64,000 nucleotides of DNA from Aurantibacter crassamenti (GCF_016811105.1 NZ_JAFBGM010000001.1:744001-808000), one strand, 5' to 3'; positions 29,974 through 39,122 are shown, counted from the stretch's first letter. Numbers and translations: made by a program. The notes: a model not told the origin generated them from the sequence alone.

Positions 29974-29981
29974 CAAATATA
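29974..29981 (-). promoter_or_regulatory. Candidate -7 element for GH92
   Basis: On the minus strand this reads TATATTTG, an exact TAnnTTTG match, and would give a leader of about 70 nt before the ATG at 29894. No good -33 element is visible. Confidence 0.35.
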
Positions 29982-30061
29982 TAGTAGCATTCGAACTTGC
30001 TAGGTTAATATTTAATGTAAACGAGATAAAATAGCGGAAATGAGAAGTTTGCCTTTACCCC

Positions 30062-30069
30062 TATATTTG
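30062..30069 (+). promoter_or_regulatory. Candidate -7 element for the metallophosphoesterase gene
   Basis: TATATTTG again matches TAnnTTTG, 51 bp before the ATG at 30121. Together with the minus-strand copy at 29974 it makes a divergent promoter pair about 80 bp apart. Confidence 0.35.
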
Positions 30070-30120
30070 TAATATACCCTATAAATTATAGCGAATTGAC
30101 TATTGAATAAAACTGAAATT

Positions 30121-31071
30121 ATGGCTGAAAATAAAAATTTAAGCAGACGAAAATTTCTAATCAATTCAAGCCTAGCTGCTGCAACAGTACCATTTTTACA
30201 AAGCTCGTGCAAACAAAATGTAGCTGCTACTGAAGAAACTAATTCAGAAGAATCTTTTGAGTTTGCATTTTTAACTGATATTCACATCAAACCTGAAATG
30301 AATGCCCCAATTGGGTTTCAAATGGCGATTGATAAGGTAAACGAATTGAATCCTGATTTTGTAATAACTGGTGGTGATTTAGTTTATGATGCCATGCGCG
30401 GTAATTATGAAAAAAGTGAATCACTATTCAATCTTTATGCTACTATGGCTAAAGGTTTTAAAATGCCTGTTTATAATTGCTTAGGCAATCACGACTTGTT
30501 TGCAATTTATGAAGAGAGTCCAGAAAATGAAGATCATCCTGATTACAAATACGGAATGTGGGAACGACATTTTGGTAAAAGTTATTATTCATTTACTCAT
30601 AAGGGATGGCATTTTATCACTTTAAATTCATTAGATGTAACTCCGAATAAAAGATATAAATCTTCTTTTCACCAAGAACAATTACAATGGTTAAAAAATG
30701 AAATTGAACAAATAGATAAGGCTACACCAATTGTAATTACCACTCATATTCCTATGATTTGTACGTATACACAATTGAATGGCGGCAATAGTCGTGTAGT
30801 TGACAACGCACCAGAAGTTTTTAAATTACTAGAAAATCACAACTTAAAATTAGTGCTTCAAGGGCATATCCATTGGAAGGAATTTGGAATGGTAAATGAT
30901 CGCTTCCATTTTCTTACTGGTGGTTCAATTGCAGGTAATGGTTGGAAAGGTAGAAGACATAATACAAGAGAAGGTTTTGTAAAAGTGAAAATTACTGGCA
31001 ATGATTTTACTTGGGAATATGTTGACCACGGATGGGAAACTGAACGGTTAAAACTAGCAACGGAAAGTTAG
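30121..31071 (+). CDS. TAT-exported metallophosphoesterase (calcineurin-like)
   Basis: The 316-aa protein begins MAENKNLSRRKFLINSS, a twin-arginine signal, followed by a lipobox-like LQSSC; the upstream TTG at 30103 is less likely. The dimetal phosphoesterase motifs are all present in order: FLTDIHI, GGDLVYDA, LGNHD, ITTHIP and LQGHIHW. It should fold in the cytoplasm with metals loaded and then be exported. Possible substrates are phosphodiesters, phosphomonoesters or nucleotides. It stands alone on the plus strand between GH92 (divergent) and the dipeptidase (convergent, 16 bp away), so it is probably monocistronic. Confidence 0.88.
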   Translation: MAENKNLSRRKFLINSSLAAATVPFLQSSCKQNVAATEETNSEESFEFAFLTDIHIKPEMNAPIGFQMAIDKVNELNPDFVITGGDLVYDAMRGNYEKSESLFNLYATMAKGFKMPVYNCLGNHDLFAIYEESPENEDHPDYKYGMWERHFGKSYYSFTHKGWHFITLNSLDVTPNKRYKSSFHQEQLQWLKNEIEQIDKATPIVITTHIPMICTYTQLNGGNSRVVDNAPEVFKLLENHNLKLVLQGHIHWKEFGMVNDRFHFLTGGSIAGNGWKGRRHNTREGFVKVKITGNDFTWEYVDHGWETERLKLATES

Positions 31072-31087
31072 CATGTATTGAAATGTG

Positions 31088-32260
31088 CTACTTGAGATTT
31101 TGTAGCATAAATCGTTTAACATTTTCGCCCATTATAGCTTTTATTTCTTGTTCATTGAACCCTTGATTCAATAGTTCTTCAACAAGCAATGGTAAACCAG
31201 TAATATCAAATGGGGTGGTCGCACTTCCATCAAAATCTGATCCCAGTGCAATACAATCTACACTAGCAATAGTTTTAATATGTTTCATTGCATCTACAAT
31301 TCCTTTGATGAGAGGTGCCGTAACTGCTCCTTTAAAATAAGCAACTCCGATTAAGCCCCCATTTTCCCAAATTTCACGAACATGTTTATCTGATAAATTT
31401 CTTGAATTATCAAGTGTGCCACGAACCCCTGTATGAGAAACAAGTATAGGATCTTGACTTTGCGCCAAAACATCATCTATCATTTTCGGTGAGGCATGTG
31501 CTAAATCAATAAGCATTCCCAACTCATTCATTCTTTGAACTACATCTTTCCCAAACTTTGTCAAACCTTCTTTTGAAACACCGTGCGCTGACCCTCCAAA
31601 TTCGTTGTCAAAAAAATGAGTAGGAGCCAACATTCGTACTCCTTCATTATAAAGGTTATCAAGATTGTCTATTTTACCTTCAAGACAATGGCCACCTTCA
31701 ACTCCTAAAAAACCACCAACTATTTTAGAATTATTCTTTCTGAGTGCGATAAGTTTTTTAAGGTCATCAGCAGTTTTTACAACAACAAATTCATTATTAA
31801 AATCATCGGCCTGATTATGTAGTTTTCTACTTTGATAAACCGCTCTTTCAAACAAGCTAAACCAATTAGATATCGGACGTGCTTGTACAAAATTCAACAA
31901 TGTAATATTATCAAAAGCATCCGCAGTATTTGCTGAAAAATTTTGTCCTTTAGGAGATTTTGTAACAATTGTAAATGCTTGCAAAGCCATATTCGCTTCT
32001 TGCATTCTTGGAAAATCAACATGCCCAACTGAATTCTTAACAGTCAAATCACGGCTCCATAACAAAGCATCGCAATGAAGGTCAGAAATAAAGTCAAGCG
32101 AATTATATAGCGCAAGTGCTTTATCTGATACATCATAAGGCCCTTTTTGTTTTACCTTATTATGTTTTTGATCTAATTCTTTAGGAACAATTAAAACTAC
32201 ACCAGCATATATTAGAAAAAGACTCAAAGCAATTATAAAAACTATTTTCTTCTTTTTCAT
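31088..32260 (-). CDS. Membrane dipeptidase, peptidase family M19
   Basis: The 390-aa protein starts at ATG 32260 with an N-terminal membrane anchor/signal (MKKKKIVFIIALSLFLIYAG); the GTG at 32278 is an alternative. Zinc-dipeptidase motifs are seen in order: ISDLHCDALLW with the HxD ligands, VEGGHCLEG with the bridging Glu, LIDLAHAS, PILVSHTG and LGSDFDG. The family hydrolyses dipeptides, including those with a D-residue at the C-terminal side, at the cell surface or periplasm. The gene is followed upstream by the acyltransferase gene at 48 bp, so they may share a transcript. A role in recycling peptidoglycan or glycopeptide is inference. Confidence 0.88.
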   Translation of the reverse strand: MKKKKIVFIIALSLFLIYAGVVLIVPKELDQKHNKVKQKGPYDVSDKALALYNSLDFISDLHCDALLWSRDLTVKNSVGHVDFPRMQEANMALQAFTIVTKSPKGQNFSANTADAFDNITLLNFVQARPISNWFSLFERAVYQSRKLHNQADDFNNEFVVVKTADDLKKLIALRKNNSKIVGGFLGVEGGHCLEGKIDNLDNLYNEGVRMLAPTHFFDNEFGGSAHGVSKEGLTKFGKDVVQRMNELGMLIDLAHASPKMIDDVLAQSQDPILVSHTGVRGTLDNSRNLSDKHVREIWENGGLIGVAYFKGAVTAPLIKGIVDAMKHIKTIASVDCIALGSDFDGSATTPFDITGLPLLVEELLNQGFNEQEIKAIMGENVKRFMLQNLK

Positions 32261-32308
32261 GCCTTCATTTGTTAACACACCATTTAAAATATCTTCAGCA
32301 CATAAAAA

Positions 32309-33415
32309 TTATATTCTAATAAATATTTTCTTTTTATACATCCAATAACAAATATACCAAAGCATAAAAAGCACAATACAACTTAAAATGATTTGCGCAC
32401 CTATTTCACCTGTCCAACCAAAAAGAGCATTTGAAAACGGAAGAAATATTTTCTTTATAAGATTGGCTCCACCAATATGGGCAAAGAGATAAATGAAAAG
32501 TGGATTCATACCTACTACAGCAAAAAACCATACACCTTTTTGATATTTTTTAATATCAATTAACCAGTAGCATAAAGCAAGTGCAATTATAGACCAACCA
32601 CCGCTTGCAAAAACAAATGTAGTTGTTGCAATCTTTTTTATTATTGGGGTAAATGGACTCAACCCAAAACCAATTATTAATCCGATAATACCCGCAGCAA
32701 CTAAAATTTGAAGTTTTTTCTTGGCTGAAAAATCACCTATTAATAATTGACCTGCCAAAACACCCCAAATTGTATGTGCCGCAGTCGGGATTGCATTAAA
32801 CATTGCCCAGCCAGCTCCACTTTCTTCTCCAGAAATTAGCATATTAAACCAAGACGGAAAGTTTTCTCCGTCAACAAAGGCATTCGTAAATCCTTCAACA
32901 GGAAAGAATCTGTATAAACCTTCTGTAATTAAAAGTAATAGAATAGAGAAGCCAATTTGAACGGCAACGGGTTTACGAATAACTAAAAAAGCTAAAATAT
33001 AAGTAACACCTAATTGGGCAAGTACATTTTGAAATCTAAAAACAATTTCTCCCGGATCAATACAATATAATCCCCAACCAAGAAGTAACATTAGAAGTGC
33101 CCTTTTAATAGCATGTTTACTTAATTGCTTAAATGAATCACCTTTCGCCATCCGCTTTGAAAAAGATAAAGGCATTGCCACCCCAACAATGAACATAAAA
33201 AATGGTTGAATTAAATCCCAAAAGTGCAATCCTTCCCAGTGAACATGATGAAATTGAGATCCCACAGCATGAATAAAAGTTCCTTCAAATTGTGGTAAAA
33301 CGAATAAAGAAAATAAATGAGAGAATTCAGCTATTAGCAAAAACATAGTTAATCCTCTGTAAAAATCGAGGGATAAAAGCCGACCACCATTTGATTGTTC
33401 TTGTATTTCAGGCAT
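32309..33415 (-). CDS. HGSNAT-like membrane acyltransferase (DUF1624/DUF5009 type)
   Basis: The 368-aa protein has about 9-10 hydrophobic helices. It starts with GGRLLSLDFYRGLTMFLL, the hallmark of the heparan-alpha-glucosaminide N-acetyltransferase/DUF5009 group, and contains HWEGLHFWDLIQPFFMFIVG, whose histidines resemble the active-site region. In lysosomal HGSNAT the reaction moves acetyl from acetyl-CoA across the membrane to an amino sugar. A bacterial relative next to glycan genes could acetylate a periplasmic amino sugar. It lies 48 bp upstream of the dipeptidase gene. Substrate and direction are not shown by the sequence. Confidence 0.85.
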   Translation of the reverse strand: MPEIQEQSNGGRLLSLDFYRGLTMFLLIAEFSHLFSLFVLPQFEGTFIHAVGSQFHHVHWEGLHFWDLIQPFFMFIVGVAMPLSFSKRMAKGDSFKQLSKHAIKRALLMLLLGWGLYCIDPGEIVFRFQNVLAQLGVTYILAFLVIRKPVAVQIGFSILLLLITEGLYRFFPVEGFTNAFVDGENFPSWFNMLISGEESGAGWAMFNAIPTAAHTIWGVLAGQLLIGDFSAKKKLQILVAAGIIGLIIGFGLSPFTPIIKKIATTTFVFASGGWSIIALALCYWLIDIKKYQKGVWFFAVVGMNPLFIYLFAHIGGANLIKKIFLPFSNALFGWTGEIGAQIILSCIVLFMLWYICYWMYKKKIFIRI

Positions 33416-33554
33416 GATTTATTATTTTAAATAGGATAATTCTAGAATACAAGTTCGTTGTATTGCAAATAGATGGTAATGGAATTTGTATTTGCTTATT
33501 TCTCAAGTTCAAACCGTTATGAGCACCAAATGAATTAAATTATTCGACTTTCAC

Positions 33555-33575
33555 TATAGCTCAATCAGAGCTATA
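33555..33575 (-). terminator. Hairpin after the RraA-family gene
   Basis: Perfect 8-bp inverted repeat TATAGCTC/GAGCTATA with a 5-nt loop, 9 bp past the stop of the RraA-family gene. No clean T-run follows on the minus strand, so it may be a weak terminator or an mRNA-stabilising hairpin. Confidence 0.45.
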
Positions 33576-33584
33576 ATTTGGTCA

Positions 33585-34517
33585 CTACCAAGTTCTCTTA
33601 CTCAATAATTTATCAAGCGTTTCTTTAGACATTTGAATCAGTTCAGAATGATTATCTAACCATTTTAAGAATTCCTTCTTAATTGGCTCTGACCACTTAC
33701 TATCAATTTCCCCTGTAGAATATGTTTTTGTTTTTACCATTTCAAAACCAAATTGATCTTTAAGGGCAACAAATTCTGCAGTACCTACAACTTGTTCAGC
33801 CAAATGTGCTGGAATAAATAAAACACCTTCTCGTTTTGCTAGTACAAGGTCACCCGGCAACACCATTACTTGACCAATTCGAATTGGGGTATTGAGCCCC
33901 ATTAGCACTTCTTCCTCAAGAAAAGAAGGATGAAAATCACGTACAAAAGCATTAAAACCTTCCATTTTACTTATACTTTCCAGGTCCCTTGCGCTTCCAT
34001 TAAAAACGACACCATTACCAGATTTGCTAAAAATTGAAGTAGCCAAAGTAGCACCCATCAAGGTGCCTGCATCAATTTTACCAAAACTATCAGCTACATA
34101 TACGTCACCTTTTGTAAGCACTTCAATAGGCCATGAATTGGTATTACCTTTTCTACCCTGCGAATTTATACCACGTTCTTTTACATTTTTCTCTACATCT
34201 GGGCGACTTGGCATAAACATCGCAGTTAGAGCTCTGCCTACAACTGGAGTATCATTATTGACCATTTTCCAATTGCCTTCAAATTGATTGGTATAGCCTT
34301 CATTTTCTAAAACCGTCCACGCATCGTCTATCCCAATATTTTTTGCGCGTTCTAAAAGCGCATCCGGAATTTTAGGACGTCCATCATCAAATCGTTCCCC
34401 TTTCCATTCTGACGTTAAAAAAATTAATTCTTCTTTTGGTATTGTCTGTGAAATAGAAATTCCAACATAAAACACCATTAAAAAAATGGTAAAAAACAGC
34501 TTCGTATTTAATTTCAT
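33585..34517 (-). CDS. Exported RraA-family protein
   Basis: The 310-aa protein contains the RraA/HMG-aldolase fold: MVNNDTPVVGRALTAMF, a GTLMGATLATSIFSKSGNG core and VFNGSARDLESI, where the GxxRD-type residues bind metal and substrate in class II pyruvate aldolases of this family. Unusually it has an N-terminal signal peptide (MKLNTKLFFTIFLMVFYVG, ending ISQ), placing it in the periplasm; classical RraA proteins and HMG aldolases are cytoplasmic. It is about 310 residues, longer than RraA (about 160), with extra N- and C-terminal parts. It probably acts on a sugar acid; regulation of RNase E is ruled out by location. The divergence of 249 bp to the sialidase-like gene suggests its own promoter. 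Confidence 0.78.
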   Translation of the reverse strand: MKLNTKLFFTIFLMVFYVGISISQTIPKEELIFLTSEWKGERFDDGRPKIPDALLERAKNIGIDDAWTVLENEGYTNQFEGNWKMVNNDTPVVGRALTAMFMPSRPDVEKNVKERGINSQGRKGNTNSWPIEVLTKGDVYVADSFGKIDAGTLMGATLATSIFSKSGNGVVFNGSARDLESISKMEGFNAFVRDFHPSFLEEEVLMGLNTPIRIGQVMVLPGDLVLAKREGVLFIPAHLAEQVVGTAEFVALKDQFGFEMVKTKTYSTGEIDSKWSEPIKKEFLKWLDNHSELIQMSKETLDKLLSKRTW

Positions 34518-34537
34518 ATGTAATTGATTTTGGATAT

Positions 34538-34545
34538 CAAAGTTA
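34538..34545 (-). promoter_or_regulatory. Candidate -7 element for the RraA-family gene
   Basis: TAACTTTG on the minus strand matches TAnnTTTG and lies about 20 bp before the ATG at 34517, implying a very short leader. No -33 element is clear. Confidence 0.25.
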
Positions 34546-34729
34546 AAATTTACAGTTTATTAGTTTGGATAAATTATTACACCAATCTAATTTTACAAAA
34601 AACAATGTACACTATTGTGGCATAAAATACAACCAAAGTCAATCTACTTATAAAAAGTATTTTCTTCCAATTCATTCTGTGGAATGGCCTATACTTACCC
34701 TCAACTTTTAATGTCTATTTTTTTGCTTT

Positions 34730-34743
34730 CTGAAATATTTCAG
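34730..34743. repeat. 14-bp perfect palindrome in the intergenic region
   Basis: CTGAAATATTTCAG is fully self-complementary. It lies just past the stop of the sialidase-like gene and could be a protein-binding site or part of a weak terminator. The rest of 34518-34766 shows nothing else clear. Confidence 0.3.
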
Positions 34744-34766
34744 CCGTGCCCCTTTATAGAAAACAA

Positions 34767-35807
34767 CTATTTTTTTTCAAAAATTTCTGGCAAGTAAGCA
34801 ATTTTAGCAAGATATATCGCCGTCTTTTCTTCGTGTGTTGAATAGTAAGACATTAGAAGTGTTTTGTCTTGCATCAAAAAACCAGGATAGCTACAATCTC
34901 CAGCGCTAGGTAGGGTAAGTAACTTTGTTGTTTTTCCATTCAATTCCACTTTAGCAATTATCGTTTGTTCTTTTGAAGGCAAATATTCTCGTGTTGCACA
35001 TAACATAACATCATTTTCAAGTAGTATTAAATCGGGCCCTCCAAGGCGTTGTTCCAAAGCATTCCATTTCCAGTTTTTGTATGGTGGAGCGCTAATACCG
35101 ATTGCTCCATTGTGTTTACCACCGCGTCTAACCACCGCTATCATTTCGTCATTCTTAGTAAACCTCAGCGTTGTTTCATTTCCTTCAATAACATCAAAAG
35201 TGGTGATGAATTTATAGTCAATACCGTCTTCACTAACAACCAGATGAACTGATTTTTCTTTACCTGGCTGATACACTCCAGCATATACTTTTCCTTTATG
35301 CCAAGTAGCTTTCCAAAGCCAATCCTTTCCTATTTTAATAGCTGAATCTAATGTAATATTCTGCGCTTTTGAGAACGATTTTCCCGCTGTATTACTAAAG
35401 CTAACCTTAGGTGACATTGCAGTCAGTTTTCCTGCAACATAAACAGATCCACCAATGTTGAGCATTATTTTATTATCGGGGGTAATTGATAATTGTGGAT
35501 CTCTAAAATCAATTCCTTGTTCAAAAAGGTGGGCAACAGATTGCCAATTTTGACCATCTTCAGAAGCAATCACACGTATACTTCCATTAAAATCAGATAC
35601 ATGGCCATTTCCTTCTCTAAAAGCACAATATAATGTGCCATTAAAATTAATTAAAGATGTAAATGCATTATGTGCAGCTCTGTCCCAAATTCGCTCAACA
35701 GATAAAATTGCCTCGCGTTCTGGTGAATTTTGAGCACTAATGATTACTGGTAAAAAAATTAATAAAACGATTTGAAAATAGGCCTTTTGAAACTTAGTTG
35801 TCATCAT
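34767..35807 (-). CDS. Sialidase-like (BNR/six-bladed propeller) exported protein
   Basis: The 346-aa protein has a signal peptide (ending VIISAQ) and sialidase-fold features: RIWDRAAHNAFTSLINFNG and YCAFREGNGH near the N-terminus, then Asp-box-like blades (SEDGQNWQSV, SEDGIDYKF) and DFRDPQLSITPDNK. An Arg-rich first strand with an FREG motif is typical of exo-alpha-sialidase relatives, but the complete arginine triad and the Tyr/Glu nucleophile pair are not verifiable by eye. It lies 8 bp after the AGE-family epimerase gene, so the two are co-expressed. A sialidase or related 2-keto-sugar or uronic acid hydrolase is the working idea. Confidence 0.72.
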   Translation of the reverse strand: MMTTKFQKAYFQIVLLIFLPVIISAQNSPEREAILSVERIWDRAAHNAFTSLINFNGTLYCAFREGNGHVSDFNGSIRVIASEDGQNWQSVAHLFEQGIDFRDPQLSITPDNKIMLNIGGSVYVAGKLTAMSPKVSFSNTAGKSFSKAQNITLDSAIKIGKDWLWKATWHKGKVYAGVYQPGKEKSVHLVVSEDGIDYKFITTFDVIEGNETTLRFTKNDEMIAVVRRGGKHNGAIGISAPPYKNWKWNALEQRLGGPDLILLENDVMLCATREYLPSKEQTIIAKVELNGKTTKLLTLPSAGDCSYPGFLMQDKTLLMSYYSTHEEKTAIYLAKIAYLPEIFEKK

Positions 35808-35815
35808 AGTAATTC

Positions 35816-37087
35816 TTAATTAAGTAATGTATTCATACGCTCAATTGATTGCACAACAGCACGCATTGTGTGGTAATTTATTTTCCAATTGTGACTCATG
35901 TGTCTCCAAATCGGTTCTCCCTGCCGCGTTAATAACGGAATCCATTCACCCACATCATGATTAATCATTTTATCAAATACGAAACGATGCACATTTTCAT
36001 ATACGGGAAGATATTTTGGTGTGCCATAGACAATACACGCTTGTAATAATGCTATTAGCATTTCAGCTTGTTGCCAAAATTCTTTTTCGCGATCGGTTAC
36101 ACCACCTGCATGAGAACCTTCAACATAAACGCCGCCATATTCCCAATCGATGCCATCAGCTAAAGCATGATCAAATTGCGTTTGAATAATAGTATTATAC
36201 TTTTCAAATGGAATTGCAGCAATTTCAATAGCATGCATAAGCAACCACGCAAACTCCACATTGTGCCCGTAACTTGTATTATCTTCAGGTGAAGATTTAA
36301 TACCATCCTCAGAAAAACGATCCCAACCCCAAACAATATCAAATTTAATCTGTGGCGCAATCTTCCAATCAGCAGTAAATTGTGGAATACCCGTCAAATA
36401 TTTAGGATGTATTATTTTAGTAGTTAACACATCTATTAATTCAAGAAGTTTACGCTTATGCACCTCTTTGCCACTACATTCATAAAGCGTTGTAAATGCT
36501 TCCATTAAATGCATATGCACATCAAGCGTTTTTCTATCACCACCTGCTGCACCTGCGCCTTTGAGTGTCCAATCTTTGTGAAACATTTCAAAATAACCAC
36601 CGTACATAGTGTCTGCTCCATATTTTTGAAGAAGGTCAAAACACTTTTCTGCATAATAAAGACCACGTGAATCACCCGAAGCTAAAGTGTATTCGCTAAA
36701 CGCATAAATGATAAAGCTATGTCCGTAGATAATTTTTTCATCAATAGATATATTACCTTTTCTATCGGTCAACCAAAAAAAGCCTTCATGCTCGGGATCC
36801 CACATCTTTTCAATTAGAAAGTCGACCCCATGTTTAGCATATTCTAAACATTTTCCCTCACCATAACCTGCTCTATGAGCAGCTGCAAAACTATAAATAC
36901 AACGTGCTTGGCCTAACATTGATTTTTCATCAACCCCTGTATCATTTCCATCTTTATCAAAATGAGTTAAGAATCCACCATTTTCAACATCTTTACATCG
37001 ATCGAACCAAAAAGGAAGCAATTCTTTAGTTAAATGCTGTTGTGCTTCTTTTTTGAATTCTAAAATCTTATTATTAAAATCGGTCAT
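35816..37087 (-). CDS. AGE-family epimerase/isomerase
   Basis: The 423-aa cytoplasmic protein has the (alpha/alpha)6 barrel of N-acylglucosamine 2-epimerase-type enzymes: WFDRCKDVENGGFLTHFDKD, DVHMHLMEAFTTLYE with a catalytic His, SYGHNVEFAWLLMHA with a second His, and WKINYHTMRAVVQSIERM at the end. Length and motifs match GlcNAc 2-epimerase, mannose isomerase and cellobiose 2-epimerase, which cannot be separated by eye. The ATG 37087 (MTDFNNKIL) is chosen over GTG 37105. With the sialidase-like gene directly downstream, ManNAc/GlcNAc interconversion is attractive but not proven. Confidence 0.87.
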   Translation of the reverse strand: MTDFNNKILEFKKEAQQHLTKELLPFWFDRCKDVENGGFLTHFDKDGNDTGVDEKSMLGQARCIYSFAAAHRAGYGEGKCLEYAKHGVDFLIEKMWDPEHEGFFWLTDRKGNISIDEKIIYGHSFIIYAFSEYTLASGDSRGLYYAEKCFDLLQKYGADTMYGGYFEMFHKDWTLKGAGAAGGDRKTLDVHMHLMEAFTTLYECSGKEVHKRKLLELIDVLTTKIIHPKYLTGIPQFTADWKIAPQIKFDIVWGWDRFSEDGIKSSPEDNTSYGHNVEFAWLLMHAIEIAAIPFEKYNTIIQTQFDHALADGIDWEYGGVYVEGSHAGGVTDREKEFWQQAEMLIALLQACIVYGTPKYLPVYENVHRFVFDKMINHDVGEWIPLLTRQGEPIWRHMSHNWKINYHTMRAVVQSIERMNTLLN

Positions 37088-37160
37088 GTTTCTAATCTTT
37101 ATCACGCAGCACAGGTGATTCTATTTGTATTTTGGTTGTATATCAAATGTGTAATCAAAA

Positions 37161-37168
37161 CAAATATA
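37161..37168 (-). promoter_or_regulatory. Candidate -7 element for the epimerase-sialidase operon
   Basis: TATATTTG on the minus strand matches TAnnTTTG, about 75 bp upstream of the ATG at 37087. A -33 element is not evident. Confidence 0.35.
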
Positions 37169-37479
37169 ACCTACGACATAGGTGCTCTGCTTCCCCTATT
37201 TTGTCTATTTTACATTATATATTAGCTTTCTACTTTTAACAAGATTCACAATTTTAAAGGGAAGTATTTTTTTGTTGAGTGATTTTAAATAGCATTACTT
37301 CAATAGTAAAATTTCTAAAAGAAAATAGATTAGTAAGAAACTTAAATCTATTCGTTCTAGGTTAAATGTTTATGCATACTCAGTAAAATAGTTGAAGTAT
37401 AGTATTTATATTTTCTATTCTTTTGTTTAGTTATTTATGAAACACTTGATAACTCCCGTAAATTCATGAATATTTCCAT

Positions 37480-37498
37480 AACTTATAAATCATAAGTT
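37480..37498. repeat. Inverted repeat, possible operator
   Basis: Perfect 7-bp arms AACTTAT and ATAAGTT separated by 5 nt, about 100 bp before the oxidoreductase start. The dyad size suits a dimeric regulator, but nothing else supports binding. Confidence 0.3.
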
Positions 37499-37596
37499 TA
37501 TCTACAAATTGGTTGAAAAACATATGTTTAGGAAGAATATTTACTAAGATGATTATACTATAATTCGATTGAAATAAAACTTAAAGAAAATCACAA

Positions 37597-39078
37597 ATGA
37601 AAAATGGATTAACAAGAAGAAAATTTATTAAAAAAGGTTCTGCCGGTATTGCGGGAGTTTCCATGCTTTCAACAAGTGCGATTTCATACGGAAGAATACT
37701 TGGATCAAATGATGCCATACAGATGGGAATTATTGGTATTCGCGGAAGGGGTGGAAGTCACATTGAGAACTTTGGAAAAATGAAAAATGTAAGGTTGAAA
37801 TACCTTGTAGATATAGATGAAAACTTGTTTAAAGAAAGGCTTGATCAAGTAGAAAAATATGCAGGCTATCGACCAAAGACCGAGTGGGATATGCGTCGAA
37901 TTTTCGATGATAAAGAAGTTGATGCTGTTTCTGTAGCTGCGCCAAATCACTGGCATGCGCTTTCTACTATTTGGGGAGCACAAGCCGGAAAACATGTATA
38001 TGTAGAAAAGCCTTCGACACACAATGTTTTTGAAGGAAGAAAAATGATTGAAGCTGCACGAAAATATAAGGTTTTAGTTCAGGTAGGTTTTCAAAACCGT
38101 TCGATTACGAATACACAACGCGCCATGAAATTTATTCAAGACGGCAAACTAGGTGATGTTTACATGACTAGAGGGCTGTGCTTTAAACCTAGACCGAGTA
38201 TAGGGATCTATCCTGATGGGGCTATGAAAGCTGGCGAGCAATTTAAAATGAACGTTGAATCTCGTGGCTTTGAAGAGCCTTATACAGAAGCTTATTTAAA
38301 GAATGTACATTATGATATGTGGCAAGGACCTGCCCCAGAACAACCGTTCAACCGAAATAGATTTCATTACAATTGGCACTGGAATTGGGACTATGGAAAT
38401 GGAGATACTGGAAATCAAGGACCACACCAATTTGACGTTGCACGTTGGGCATTAGGAAAAGATGAATTACCTATTCGTGTAAATTCAATGGGCGGTTATT
38501 TTGGCCCAAAATCTGCTCAAAACACTCCTAATACGCAAACTTCATTATTCGAATATGCTGACGGAAAGATTTTAGAATTTGGTACAAGAGGCGTACTTAC
38601 TAACCCTGAAGGTGTTCTTTTGCCAGACATCAATATAACAGGCGGTGGAAAAATATCAGCTTCAAGTAAAGCATCTCCAATAAAAATTGGGGTAATTGTT
38701 TTAGGTAGTGAAGGCTGGATGCAAATTGATGCCGGTGGTAACTGGCAAACATTTTACGGAAGAAATAATGAAGCCGGACCAACATCTGGCGAAAAAGATG
38801 AATCATTCGATCCATTAAACTTAACTGGCGGCGGCGGTGAAGCTATTTTTGATAATTTTATTTCTGCTATTCGAAATAATGATCAATCTGAGTTAACCTG
38901 CGATATTGAAACTGGTCATAAATCTAGTGTTCTTCCTTTAATCGCCAATGTAGCATACCGAATGGGTAGAGAATTACGCCTAGATGGTAAAGAAGAGTCG
39001 TTTATTAAAGATAAGGAAGCAAATAAAATGCTAACTAGAGAATACAGAAAAGGGTATGTTGTTCCTGACAAGGTTTAG
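37597..39078 (+). CDS. TAT-exported Gfo/Idh/MocA-family oxidoreductase
   Basis: The 493-aa protein begins with a twin-arginine signal (LTRRKFIKKGSAG). It then shows the dinucleotide-binding domain (MGIIGIRGRGGSHIENFG), the EKP motif in HVYVEKPSTHN and the DTGNQGPHQFDVARWALG segment that carries the family catalytic His. Export by TAT fits a protein that carries its NAD(P) cofactor to the periplasm. Such enzymes act on sugars or glycosides, and related proteins of other bacteria take part in 3-keto-glycoside chemistry. It is followed after 92 bp by a PmoA/DUF6807 lipoprotein gene, a pairing that suggests a shared pathway. The substrate is unknown. Confidence 0.88.
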   Translation: MKNGLTRRKFIKKGSAGIAGVSMLSTSAISYGRILGSNDAIQMGIIGIRGRGGSHIENFGKMKNVRLKYLVDIDENLFKERLDQVEKYAGYRPKTEWDMRRIFDDKEVDAVSVAAPNHWHALSTIWGAQAGKHVYVEKPSTHNVFEGRKMIEAARKYKVLVQVGFQNRSITNTQRAMKFIQDGKLGDVYMTRGLCFKPRPSIGIYPDGAMKAGEQFKMNVESRGFEEPYTEAYLKNVHYDMWQGPAPEQPFNRNRFHYNWHWNWDYGNGDTGNQGPHQFDVARWALGKDELPIRVNSMGGYFGPKSAQNTPNTQTSLFEYADGKILEFGTRGVLTNPEGVLLPDINITGGGKISASSKASPIKIGVIVLGSEGWMQIDAGGNWQTFYGRNNEAGPTSGEKDESFDPLNLTGGGGEAIFDNFISAIRNNDQSELTCDIETGHKSSVLPLIANVAYRMGRELRLDGKEESFIKDKEANKMLTREYRKGYVVPDKV

Positions 39079-39122
39079 TGTCAATTAAATAATTTCCGAT
39101 TCAAATAATCATTGTAGAATAA

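Larger units (their letters stand above)
37088..37596. other. Divergent intergenic region, AGE epimerase / exported oxidoreductase
   Basis: 509 bp of AT-rich sequence with no plausible ORF. It holds a minus-strand -7-like element and one inverted repeat, listed separately, and presumably the promoter of the oxidoreductase gene at 37597, which I could not pinpoint. Confidence 0.6.
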
